Shown: piece by piece, positions 1 through 13,200 of the stretch | Layout: each line of letters starts with the position of its first letter | Numbering within the stretch: the first letter of the stretch is position 1 | Assembly: GCF_030867145.1 (NCBI RefSeq) | Contig: NC_134454.1 | Span: 52,989,830 to 53,053,829 of the forward strand | DNA from: Opisthocomus hoazin | Lineage: Eukaryota; Chordata; Aves; Opisthocomiformes; Opisthocomidae | Reading direction: 5' to 3' | DNA: 64,000 nucleotides | Position numbers and translations under genes: made by a program | The notes under the pieces: model-generated | Databases searched by the model: none | What the model was told of the DNA's origin: nothing | The model's input: only the letters and a program-made list of their open reading frames with translations

Positions 1-1016
1 TGGCATTTGTCTGATGTACTTTGCCCCTAGGTCAGGAGGATCGTTTTCCAGATCGTCTCTGGGATAATGTTGCAGACATGGATGCTCTAGCTTGTTTTGT
101 TGTTTTGTTGGGTTTTTAAAAAATGTTCTTTCTCTCTCTGTTTCCCTTGTTTCTGGCATTGCATTCCAGGTTTCTGCAACTCCTGTATGCCATTTTACTC
201 CCCTGATCTTGGTTTTGATGTGTTAGGAAATTGTCCAGGACCAGGCTTCTGTTTCTCTGTGATTTATTCACTGTTGCCTTCTTTTTCCACATGTTGTTTC
301 TTTGACTTTTTTTGGCCTTGTCACGCATTTGTAGCTTGTCATCACATCCTTTCTGTTGTTTTTATAGAGAAGGTTATGTTTTAGGCCCTGCCCCCAAAAA
401 TACCCATCGAGAGAGTAATTTTGAAATAATCCCATTGAGACTGCTGGTATGCTTAAATGTAGCTTTACATTTAGCACTTTATTGAATCAGCAGATTTGTA
501 CATGCTAGTTTTACTACTTTAGATGTCTTTCTGGTTTGCTTCTTTGGAACCAGAAAGGCTTTAGAAGTTTTTGGCTACAATGTGTTCTTTTAAGTATTAA
601 CACCTAAATTATAAAAATGAAGTTTAAAACTTTTGATCTGTAAAACAATTAAATATTCTCGCAGCATGTTCCTGATGGTGTGAATTATCTTGTCATTAAA
701 GTGTCCATCTACAGCTATCAGTTCTGGAGGGCAATACTTACTTCATAATCTGCTTTACCCTGACATAACATCTTTCTCTGAAGATTTCCCGTAATTTTGA
801 AACTGTGATTAAAAGTACCGTGAAACACACGAAGTGACGTTTTTGTGGGTACATGGGACATCAAAAGGTTGAGTGGCTTGCTTAACGAATGAGAGGCTGT
901 CTCAGCCTCCTGACCTAGGCCCAGTACGACGATCCCTTCATAAATAAGCGCTTTTGTCCAGGGGTGCAAAAGCAAAGCCTCTGGCATTTATTATTCTGAC
1001 GTGTGTCTGTTCCCAG
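1..1016 (+). other. MAMDC2 intron 2 (3' part)
   Basis: AT-rich sequence ending in a pyrimidine tract and CAG acceptor at 1014-1016. The small open frames here have no recognisable family and no splice context. I see no repeat. Confidence 0.7.
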
Positions 1017-1282
1017 GGCATTACATTTCCGTGGATACGTCCCACGAGGGTGAGAAAGCAGTGCTGTCGAGCCCCGAGCTGTACTCTGAGGAGTGGAGCT
1101 GCCTCAGGCTGATTTACCAGATCGGAGCGGCCACGGGGACTTCGCCCGACCCCGCCAGGCTCAACCTGTACCTGAGGCGGGAAGGAGAGAGCTTTGAACG
1201 TCTGCTGTGGTCCGCCAGCCAGCCGTCGGACAGCTGGCTCATCGCCAGCTTAGATTTAGTGAACAGCACAAAGAAGTACAAG
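1017..1282 (+). CDS. MAMDC2: MAMDC2 exon 3 (middle of MAM domain 1)
   Basis: The acceptor TTCCCAG precedes 1017 and the donor GTAAGC starts at 1283. The exon enters in phase 1 (GG completing a Gly codon, then HYISVDTSHEGEKAV) and leaves in phase 0 after KKYK. The core EEWSCLRLIYQIG and the LNLYLRREGESFERLLWSA stretch are the MAM beta-sandwich centre, with the conserved Cys of the domain. Its base composition is much more GC- and CpG-rich than the other MAMDC2 exons and it sits in a small CpG-rich patch. Confidence 0.92.
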
Positions 1283-4200
1283 GTAAGCCTGATGTCAGGA
1301 GATGCTTTGGGGGTGCTTTTCGAACATCTCCGCTCTGGGCCCTGTCCTGGGCTCCATGGCTAGCAGCGTGTGAGTCGGCCGACGGCTCTGTCCCCGCGAC
1401 CGGCGAGTGGAGCCAGCTGTGGGGCCGTGCGGTGCAGCCCGCGGGCAGGCAGCATGGCCGCCAGGCCGGGCGGGAGGACGCCTCACCGAGGAATCTGGAG
1501 TCCCCTCCTCTTACACAAGGTGTGGGGTTTTTTTGCCTTGTCTCACTGTCCTTCGGTGTGCCTTCTGCCCTTGAGAAAGGGCATTGGCTCCATCTTTCAT
1601 GCATTCTGCCAACCCCTTCCAGCAAAAGTACCTCTCCCATTTGTGAGGATGATGAGTCCCTCCACATATATTTAATTTGTTCTCCTGTTTATCCTGCTTA
1701 AATGTCCAGGGTGATAATGGAAATACCAAAACCCTAACATTTACAGTTTGGTTTGTATTGTGCAGATTGTGCTGGAAGGTGAAATGGGACAAGATAAATC
1801 TGCCAGTATAGCAGTTTTTGAAATTAAAATAACTCCTGGATATTGTATTGGTAAGTACTCCCTGCTCAGCTCCCATTTTCTCTGCATAGAAAAAAATGCC
1901 TTGTTGGCAATTTAAAAACTGAATTAAAGGTCTGGGTTGAGAAAAAAGACAATGGCTTTTTCCTTATTGAAAAGTCAGCTGCCATATTCAATACTGATGT
2001 TGTTTAAGCTGAGGTTGCACATGCTAATACCTGGTTTTATTCACCTATCTCTGTGATATGTATAGACATTTCACACACAATAATTCATTCTAAAGTGATT
2101 TATTGTTCAAGCAGGATCAAGTGTTATATTTTCAGAAAACTAGACTGCTGAAAATATTACACATAACAGCTGCAACGTTATTTCTGCTGTCTGCCTGCTC
2201 ACGCTTCCTTACAGTGGCATCTTGAAGACTGCAGAGTCAAAAATCTGTTGATATTTACACTTACTGCTATTTCCTCATTACATTTGCCAAAAACCGCTAA
2301 TGAAGTAAAAAAATTTCAGTGATGAGGAGGCTGGGAGACCTTTGCATTTCTGGGGAGCTCTGGTGGAGTTGTCACAATTCTTTGGCTCTGTGAAGGAAAC
2401 AAAGCAATCTCATTACTGCTATGAAATACTAGTCCTGCTTTGCTTCTAGCCATCCCTGATTTACAAGTGGAAGTTCTGGTCTGGCTATTTAGTACTATGA
2501 AGTGGTATATTTAAAATTTATTTTATCTGGTTCTAAATTACAGCAGTTCTATATTGCTCAATAATAAAAAGATAGATTGCACTGAACAGGATGGAAATGA
2601 GAATTTTATCAAAAATCTTTCAAAAATTGTGGCTAAGCTTGCTTCCATTTGTTATAAGCTGTAAAGTGCTGCGTCCAGTTTCACACATAAAGGTGTTATC
2701 TGCACTGCCATATGTAAAACAAGGCCAGTGCTTAGCAACAGCTTCTATTCCAGTTTTTGTAATGGGAATGTGTGCACTGAGCTGGTGATGTCTGCAATTG
2801 CAGAATGTGACTTTGAAGAAAATCATCTTTGTGGTTTCGTGAACCGCTGGAACCCCAATGTGAACTGGTTTGTTGGTGGAGGAAACATTCGCAATTCTCA
2901 GTCTATCTTGCCCAAAGACCACACGCTCAACAGTGAACTGGGTAAGCAACAAATGTAAAGCAGAAGTATGGTGGAAAGTTTGACTCTGTGATCCATGTGT
3001 GACTCTTACACTGCAAATTACTATGTGAGTCCTTACTTCTCTCCTGGCATTGAGTAGGGTAAGAATGACTTCTGTGAAAAGGGGGATTAGAAAAAGGTCG
3101 GGGGAATTTTCAGAATTTCTTGCAAAGTTGTCTGTAAGCTTTATAATAATGTTGTTATGCCCTTTGCTAGGCTTCACAATTACTCTAAATGACAATAAAA
3201 TTCTGGATGGAGAGGGCAAGAATTCATCTTTCTGTGAATTCTAAAAGTTTTAAAATCTTGTACTGCTGCTCTGCATATCTGGCAGAGGTTTTCTTTCCAG
3301 TGGCTATTGGGAAAATTGAGTAGGAAAGCTAAGGGACTGAAACAGGTTTGGAGAATCTTGGGATAAATTGCACAGTTTAGGAGCTTTGCTTCTTTCAGTC
3401 AAATGTGGTGCTGCTAATACAGTCCATCGGAGGCAGAATGCTGTAAAGACTGGAAGGATTTTTAGCACTCACCCTGTCCGAAATACTTGTCCCGGCCCCC
3501 TTGTTGAGGGGAGAGCCTTTCACATAGTCGTAGAGGCGGGTTGGGAATACCTTAGCCTTAACGTAGTGTGGCATGAACTGCTGCATTGGGTGACTGTCAG
3601 GAAATCTGGCTGCTGCCGCGCACTGTGCATCTCAGACAACGTGATGCTTGTTATGGCGAAAGGAATCTCATCATGAGAAGCAGGGCTGATCCTCTCTCCT
3701 TAACTCATGCCGCTGTGCCTTTTTATTTATTTCACAATTGTGTGAGTTGAGTACAGAGTGTCAGTCCGGCCTGGCATCACTCCACGGCAGCTAAATGCTG
3801 GTAAAATTTTGGTGGAAGTTTCACCCACCACAACTTCAACAGCAGACAGTGGCTCTACTGATTCAATAAAGTACAGTATGTGATAGGAAACACTGCCAAC
3901 TGAGAGCAATCTCTTTTCTTATAGCCACAGTGTTTCTTTTTCACACCAAACCCTCACTGCTGACCATCAACTGAGAAGGCCCCAAGAAGCCAAAAGTCAC
4001 AGAAGAGGCTTCTTTTTGCAACTATTGTGCTACACAGGTACATCAGCCAGGGAGATCATAATTAGGCTAGGAAATGTGGTAAAACTACAGAGCAAAAATG
4101 AAGTCGAGAACTTCGTAGGCAAGTACAGCTGAAGTATCACCAGCCCCATGGCAGCAGGCAGGCTGGAGGAGACCCGTAGCCAAGCAAATCCCTTTCCCCT

Positions 4201-7200
4201 CCTTCCACTGGAGCAAAGTGAGAAGTGACATCTCCAGGTTAGAGAACGCTGTTAGCTAATTGATGTAGTAGGGTAGACACAAACCTAATGGCATAGTTAT
4301 GCTGAAGTACCCTGTCAGTCTGACACTCCATCGTCCTGTAAGGTTTCTACTTGTGAAGAACCATTTTTCCGTTCATCAACCGATACTGTGTGATGCTGTG
4401 TTTCTGGGAGTGTAGAAGAAGAAAAACTACAGATGCACGGCATATCCATGCACATGGATGTGTCCTGTTTAAATTGAGATAGCTCTCCCAAAATCAAAGC
4501 CTGAGAAGCTGTACCCTTTGAAAATCCTGCAGGTCATATTGGCTGTTGAGGAAGAGGAAGTCCCCTCATCTGTAATGCATTTTTCTGTTTATTAACATCT
4601 CCCAAAAGTCATTTTTGAGGATTTTACAAAAAAACAGTCTATTCAGTAAAAATAAAACATTTGGAAACCAAATCCTAGATAGACCGAGCAGAATTATACA
4701 AGCAGTAAAATGTGCAAAATAAAGGTTATTTGCCAATTCATTTGATATACTGAGTGAACGTCTGAGTAAAACCTGTGAGGAAACACGTGGTTTATAGTCT
4801 TGTTCGTTTCCTTGGGTTACCTCAGTAAAAGTTGCACTTCGAAAAAGACTAAATACTGAGCTGTTGGGACGCAGGGAATTTACTCAGTTGTAACGCATTT
4901 CTCCATTTTTGAATGGCTCCCAAAATTCAGAAGTTTATTACTTTCTTTAAGGTAAAGGTCTCAATTAAAGACTTAAGAAAGAGCTGAGACTGACTGTTTT
5001 GCCGTTGGTATTTTAGCCAATCAAATTTGGGTTATATGTAGGAGAAAAGGAGAAAAAAATAAATATCTCTTAGTAAAATTTCCTAGGAATCAGCCATCAT
5101 TGTCCAGGTCGTAGAGATACATGTCTAGTCCCTGCCTATCTCCTGATACTTCTTGTGAGATCCTTTAAAAAGTGTCCTTATACCAAGTTTCTTTTATACT
5201 TTTAGGTCACTACATGTATGTGGACTCTGTTTACGTCAAACATTTTCAGGAAGTGGCCCAGCTCATCTCACCAAAGACCACGGCCCCAATGTCTGGCTGT
5301 TTATCCTTTTATTATCAACTTAAGCAGGAGAGTAGCATTGTTTTTACTGTTTACTTGAGAGACACAAGTGGCTTTTATGAAGAGATCTGGAAAACAGACA
5401 GTGCACTGAGCGTGGAATGGGCGCTAGCAGAAGTTGACTTCAATGCGCCGTACCCCATGGAGGTAAAGCAACCATTCCTGTACAGTCCAGCTACGACTCC
5501 CAGGTTGCATCAGACACGAGTGCCAACTCAGGCCAGCTTGGGAGCATGGCAGTGGCCCTCCAGTATCTGAAAGATGGTTATAAGGATGCTGTTGATCTGC
5601 TGTTTCCTTTGTCCACTGCATAAGGGTCAAGGAGGAATCGCTTTCCATACTGGTGCTTGATTTTCAGCAAAAATGAAGTCAGGTGGTGAAGTGCTTGAAC
5701 AGAATATCTTGGGAGGTTGTAGAGTCCTACTAACTTGAGGTCTTTCGGTTCCTGCTGAATAAGGTTAAGTCCTGTATTTCTGTGACTCAATGATCCATTT
5801 TTGAGGATGCTATCACAAAATAGTGCATGCCTCCCACTACAGAAGAAAAATTTTATGAAATATTCAGCTCTATTCCCCACCTTATACAATCGGCAGTTCA
5901 GTCTTTCTGTGCTTTCATGAGATAGAGTCCAAACTTGGGACCTAAAGGTACAGTAGTGCTTAGATGAGAAAGCCAGCTCTCTATGGTTACTGTAATTAAT
6001 TTCAAGAGTATCAGAAAGAAATTGAATTTTTTGTTCTCTAGTGTTTACTGAAAAAGAACCTAAACCTTAGAAGACTGGAACAAACATTATATGTATATAT
6101 ATGTATAAAAAAATACATACACACACACATATATATGCATAAAAAAGTGTGTGTGTATATATAGGATATATATACATACATGCATATATACATTATCTCT
6201 TTGCATATATGTAAAATATATATTTTAATATCTAACACATATATAAATATCTTAGAAGATTGGAATAAAGTGTGTATGTATTATACATAAACATGTATTC
6301 TTGTATGCAAATATGTAACATATATTTTATACATATATATGTAATTTTGTTATATATATATACACACACACTCTCTCCATATATATATATACTTCTAACA
6401 CTAGGATTACAAATAAATCATCTTTCATTCTACTTGCTTTAAGTCCACAGAAATTATTGGTTAATGCACTGCAAGCCTGCAGATTTTCAGAAATTATTGG
6501 GGGTAAAGCTAGTTTTCATCAGATGTTGCGTAGTCCTTTTGTACTCTGTAAAGTCAGTGACCAAGTCATCCATTTGAACTGTTAGACTTCAAATGGTATG
6601 GGAGAGGGTATTAGATCTGATAAGGTCTCACAGTACTGAATGGCAAGTGAATTACTTATTCAGTAAATATAAAAAGTAACATGCAAGGGGAAAAACAGTC
6701 CTAGTGCTGTAGATAGAAATTAATTAATGATCACTTAGAGATTGGCAGTACTATGGTTAGTTTTGTGAAACTATCCTCTTGGTTCTTAGCGGCATTCATA
6801 AAACCATCCAGAATGCTGGAAACTATCTATACTGGAATAAATAGCAAAACAGAAGATGTCGTACCACTGGATGAATGCCCTATGTTCAGCAGAGTATGCA
6901 ACTCCAGCCCTCTCAGTTAAAAACAAATATCCTAGAACTACAAGAAGGAGATGGGGGATAATCAAAAGTACGGAGAAGTTACATTAATGAAATAACAGTG
7001 TTCAGCCTGTAAAAAAAAAAAAGTAGAATATGGTAGAGGTTCATAAAAAAATGAATGATACAGAAAAACTTAACTGTTCCCTTTTTCTCAAAATATATGT
7101 TGCTGTTCTAAATTCTTAATTACCAGGTAAGACTTTTAAAATAAACCAAAGAGACGATTTTTCCGTACACCACATAACTGTAGAATTCATATCCACAACG

Positions 7201-10200
7201 TACTAAGGTTACAATTATTCTGACCAGTTCAAAAACTGATCCAATTAATGGGAAAGAAAGAATTCATCAGGAATGCAATGTGAGGAAAGAAGAACTGATA
7301 ACTTGTCATTGTCTTCAGTTCTTTCTGTAGGTGACCTCTGCTGGAGACAAGACACTGGGCTAGATGGGCCTTTATTCTGCTCTAGGAATTTTTATGTAAT
7401 CCAACACAGTCATTGTTTTAGAGATCACTTTATAGAAATAAGATTAAACCTTGCATATAATTTCTTCAATTGCTTCAAGAGGGTCTTCCTCTTTGTTTCA
7501 TTTGGCTAAAGGAGATAGCTCGGGATTCTTTCACAGCTCTCCTAGTTTGGCTCCCATCCCTAGGCGAGACATCACAGGCATGGCTTTCACTGAACAGGAT
7601 CTCAGTCTGGAAGCATTTGTCCTTATATCCTTGTTTTGTCCCTGGGGTTGCCTTGTGATTCAGGCCTTTTCTCAGAGTTTTCCTGTAACTCAGAGCTTTG
7701 ATACTTGAGAGAACTGTTATGACACTTCCTCAGGAGTTATGGACAGTCCTTCACTTACTTGAGGAAATGATGTCCCTTGGGAATCGCAAAGTAAAACATT
7801 GTTTGATATTTGTGGTAAACTAAACACAGTGATAGCTTTTTTAGTTCTTATCTTATCTACATTTTTTTAAGGAAAACTTCCCTGCCAGCTGATGCCAAGG
7901 CGTGGGTTTCAGTGTCTGAGGATGTTTAGAGAAAACAGTAAAACCTCATACTGCAAAAGCAGAGTAATCCAGACAGTTTGTTTTTAGCTCTTGATCCATA
8001 AATTCTAGATACAGTGATAATTAGGCAGCTTTAGAGCTGCAATCAATATAGACTGATGACCCTGAATACTGGCTTTGTATGTTATCATGACAGTAGCCTT
8101 ACTGCATCTTAAAAACTGATGTTTCATAACGCAGCAGGAGAGCTATGTTCCCCTTGATTTTTGTTGACCTTGAGTGGGCAGAGATCTGGTGCCAGGGTCA
8201 GGGTCTGTTTTATATCCCTAATAAGTGATATAATATATATAGGTGTTGGGGCACCTGCAGTGCTGTCTGAGATGCCCTGGAGTCTGTCTGAGACATCTGA
8301 TCAGAATTCTGTGATATGAAGATGCATACCAAAATTATTGTTGTGTATATGGCACATGAATAACAAACGATTGTCATTTCCAGGTAATATTTGAAGTTGC
8401 TTTCAATAGCGCCAAGGGAGGTTATGTTGCCCTTGATGACATTTCTTTCTCTCCAGTTTACTGCAGCAATCAGACAGGTATGAGTTCTTACTGCTTTTTA
8501 CCTTCCTTGCTTTCGCCCTTTGGTTTGCCCCTCTGAACCGTCTATCAGTACTTGCAGTATTTGGTAGTGATGTGCAGATGCTTCTCAACTGACCAGCACC
8601 ATTGGGCTCTTCTTCCTCCTGGTGACAACAGATAAACACTAATACAGTTCATTTGATCCAGAAACCAGTCCTTGATGCTTCCTTTCCAAAGACCTTGCCT
8701 CAGGGCTCTGAAACTGGAGCGCTGGACGAATGCTGTATTTGCATCACCCCAGCTTTTGAATGAATTACCACGCGCAGGCCTGTTGCAGGAAGAGAGGGGG
8801 ATTTCCCCAGGTGTGATGGTATGAGAAAGAAAATGTCCTGGGCTTTTCATTGCTGCTGATGTACGGAACGTCTTCTATGCCACAAGCTCTGAGGTGTTCT
8901 TCAGGGCCAAAACAGGAGACTTGTCTTCATGTCTTCACTATTCCAGGAGGTATTATTTGTCTCAGAGAGTGGTGTGTCTGTCAGGATTTTATTAGGTTTT
9001 CACAGCAGCAGAAGCCAGCTGAATCCTCTGCTGTAGAGGCATTTGGGAAGAAGGACTTTGTCATTTGTGAATACAGTCTCTTAGGTACCTGTGTACCGAT
9101 TTCTTGGGTTTTACTGTAGCACTAAGCAATAATCAAAAGCAGGTTAGTGGTTTCCCACTGAGCCCATCCATTCTCTTGGTCACAAGTTTGCATTTTTGGA
9201 TAATGTTTCGACGTGAACAAGAAAAAAGATATTTTTTTGCCCTCTTTTATTTGCTTGGAGTCTCTGCTAGTTTTACTTACACTGCTCAAGTATCAGTAGG
9301 GGGTAGATTCCAGATATGTTATTAATCGATGACTCTTGGCTGAGTAATTCTAGGTGTTTCATTAATTGCTTGATGCCTGTTCTGCTTTTGCTTTGTTTTG
9401 CAACAAAAATGCTGAATTATGCTTGCAGTATGCCATGGATTGGAGCTAAATGCTCATCTGTCTCTTCCATTTTAATTTTCAGATGGCTTTTCTGTGTTGA
9501 GGTATAGGATAAATCATATAGTGTTTTCTGCACCAACCATGATTTAGTCATAGAATCACGGCTCAAGTTCTGATCTATTCTGAACGGAAAATTTGATAGG
9601 TTCAGGTAGAGCTTTACCTACTAACTGTGATTTTGAAGTTTTGAGGTTTTTTTTCTGTTTGAGAAATTAATGTCAACCATTTGCTTTAAATTTTGATGAA
9701 CTACAGGAAAGCCGGTTAATCCTTCAGACATATCTCCTATTTCCATCTTCTATTCTTTTGAGTAGAGATGTTAAAAAGCAGGAGGTCTTCAATCTCCTTT
9801 CAGTCAGACATAGCACTGCATATATATCAGCATTAAGTTTTTTCCTGATTTTGACTTGCGTGCTGCTGTAGAGTGATGGTCACATGGCCCTGACTCCTGA
9901 CATATAGCCAAAAATTGCATGATGGCTTTGGGTTGTGCCCCTCCTTCCCTCAGCATCTGGTACAAGTGACTGATGAGGCTTCTAAGGAAGCAGAAATATA
10001 TCACTGAAAAGCACCTGACCCATGAATTCCACATCGCAGGTCAAGAGGGAGCCAACAGCAGGTCTGGGGAGCTTAGCTTAGCTTTTAATCAACTTCACTA
10101 TAAATGGTGCAGCTTTGCTGCAGTGTTAAAATGAAAGAGGTATAGTTCCAGAGGTCAGTAGCCATGAGGTGGTACATGAATCAAAAGCTATTTGACTTAC

Positions 10201-13200
10201 AGGCTTATGGCATGCATATGCACACACATTATACATGACTACAAAAGGTTTTTTAAGAAAGCGCTCTTTAAAAGAATATTAAATATTGGTGTTAGAAAGT
10301 TACATGATGTACAGAAAGTACACCCATGCATACGCTCACACTCATTGTGCCCAAATATCTTTTGAATGAAGGAGGAGGATGAAACCAAATGATCTGAATG
10401 TCTTTGTGCATTATGTCCTGAAGGAGGAAGCTTCTCTTAATATCTGTGGCTTATTTATATTTTAGAGGGCCAGTGAAGGAGGTTTTCTTCTGGCTGCAGC
10501 AAAAATGTAAGAAAATAACACCCACTTGTGATAGGAAATTGATAATTTTGACATCATTGTGACTTTGCACTATATGTGTATAACATCTTTGACCTCACTC
10601 TGTAATGCAAAAAAATATGAAACAGACTATACTTGTGCTTCAAATAGCTATGCTTATTATACTGTGCTCTCCCTAACAGAGCATATGCATCTATCTTTTA
10701 GGAACCCCTTTCAATCCCGCTGAGGCAGGCTGCAATTTTGAGGAAGATCTGTGTAATTTTTACCAGGATCACAAAGATGGCCTAGGATGGAGCAGAGTGA
10801 AAGTGAAGCGTAACGTGTATAGAGCAGGAGATCACACTACTGGCTTTGGTAAATCAAAACTTTTCACTAGAAGAGACAAACTGGATATAAAGGTTAACCT
10901 GCTGTGTCATTGGTCACTCTGTTAAGTAATGTCATTGGCACACTGGTTAGATTGCCTCACTGCAACTCCCTGCCATTACAAATCAGTGCACACTGCTCTG
11001 TCCTAGCTGGGACCCTGGCTATGCCTTCCCACATGTAAAGGGGGAAGGGCACCTCTGCAACAGTCATGCAGGGCTGTAAATCAGAGTATCTTCACTATAC
11101 TGATCCGTAGTCACTAGAAGGATGATTCCATAAAAATATGCAAGCAAATATAGTAATAGCTTAATGCATTGTCTTTAATGTAGAGGAATGGTGGACTCTT
11201 AGCTCTTCCAGGCTTAGGATAATTCGCATTTTTAAGGGAAAACTGTGAAATGTGTAGTGAAGCCATGTAGTAAAACAACTGCTAATAAGTTCTGAAGCTC
11301 ACACATCTTTTTGTGTAGAGTATTCGTGGTTTTTAATCACATGTGCTGAAGTCTCACCTCTTTATTCTTGGTGCAGAGAATAATGGGCCTTGTGCCAAAT
11401 CCTTCATTCTTCGGTCTCAGAGCATTACCCTTGAAACAGCCAGGTTTCCAGTGAGGCCAGCAGGCCAGAGAATTTTTCAGTGTAAATTTGAAAAGTGCTT
11501 ATTTCTGGTAATGTAGCCATGTGCCAGTTTTGCTTGAAATAGCCGGGGTGCTTTTAGAAAAATTCTTATTTCCTTTCAAACAGACTGTGATAATCTGTTT
11601 CCTGCCAGTAGAAACTGTTTTTATAACCAGAGTCTAATGCAGTAATGGAAGCTGCTTTAATAGCGTATCAACTGTGCTTTAATAGCAAATCAACTGTGCT
11701 AATTGTGTATTAGAAATAATAATTGCACTGTCTTGCAGGTTATTACTTGTTGGCGAACACAAAGTTTACAACCCAGCCTGGGTACATTGGACGTCTGTAT
11801 GGCCCGACTCTGCCAGGAAACTTGCAGTTTTGTCTGCGTTTTTATTATGCCTTATATGGGTTTTTCAAAATGAGTGGTACTCTTGCTGTTTATATCTTTG
11901 AGGAGAATCATGTCGTTCAAGAGAAAATCTGGTCTGTCTTGGACTCTCCAAAGGGAGTTTGGACTCAAGCTGAAATCTCCTTCAAAAAGCCTATGCCTTG
12001 CAAGGTAAGAGCCAACTCTTCAAATCTGCTGAATTCTGGATAGAGATTTTCCTTGTCTTCTCCTCCTAGGGTTCTTTGTTATCTGAGGATTAATCATAAG
12101 TGACCTATACTTGCACAGTAAAATAGAGTTCCCCAGGCAGTACAGTGGGGAGTAGAGTATTTCTTCACAGCCTGGCTCCCATGGGAGTCCCAATAAAGGG
12201 GCTTCATACCAGGAACGTGGGAGTGTTGCCCTGGTGTCCTCAACTGTATTCACAGTGGAGGACTGTGGAGATCTTGTGGAGATTTCACTAAAGGAGCTTT
12301 AATGAGAGCCGCTTGTGTCTTGGTTTCTCAGCAGGCTACATTCACTTGTAGTTTGTTAGTTTCCTGTGTGGTTTGCATCACCATACTCAATTACAGATTT
12401 AAATTAATCTAAAAAGCCAGTGCTGGTAAGTTCTGGTCAAAACAGGGAACTGATCCTACTTTCCTAAACTCAACCACTGGGTTAAAATATGAAAACACAA
12501 TTCAGTGTAATTTAGAGCAATGGACTTGAACTATTTGCAGTGTCTGACTGGAGAGGTCACTTTGTTATCTCAGCAAGTTGATAAGAATAACATAATATTT
12601 CATATCACCTCCTAAGTCCTCAAGCTGCTCTTATTCCACACCTCCACTCTTTTTACAAAGACTGACTTTTACACAAATTTGTGTAGGTGCTACTTCTGTG
12701 GTTATCCTGATTTCTCTAATGGGTTTTCTCTATCTGTGAGTCACCTAAGGAGGACCAGATGGATTACTGCCTGATGACACTGAGATAAAGCCAGCTTTTT
12801 TTCAGAGTGTGATAGTAGTATGAACATATGAGTGAAAGTTTGTCTTGTAACTCAGGTATTTCTAAATTATAGACAAACATCTTAAGCATTTTCCCCACTA
12901 CAAAGTCATTTTTGAAATTGCAGTAGTTATTGAGTTTAACTTTTTTTGTGGAAAAAAAATTTGTTTTTCTTCAAAGTAAGTATATTGTGAAAGCAAAAGT
13001 TCACACACACACAAAAAAAATCTGCACTGAACATTTCAGTCCTAATTGTTGGTTAGTGTTTTCTCTCAAATATCTGATACCTTAAAAAAATGATGGGATT
13101 TTTATGTACACATTTTTAATGCATAGAACTGAATAGAATTTCTAATTCCCTTTCAACTGATACAGAAAATGAAGAATTTTATTACTGCCCACCAAGTGCA

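Larger units (their letters stand above)
5463..8383 (+). other. MAMDC2 intron 6
   Basis: About 2.9 kb. It holds a long AT/TG microsatellite (about 6085-6395) and an old CR1 tail (about 6960-7410), both listed separately. No other feature is recognised. Confidence 0.65.
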
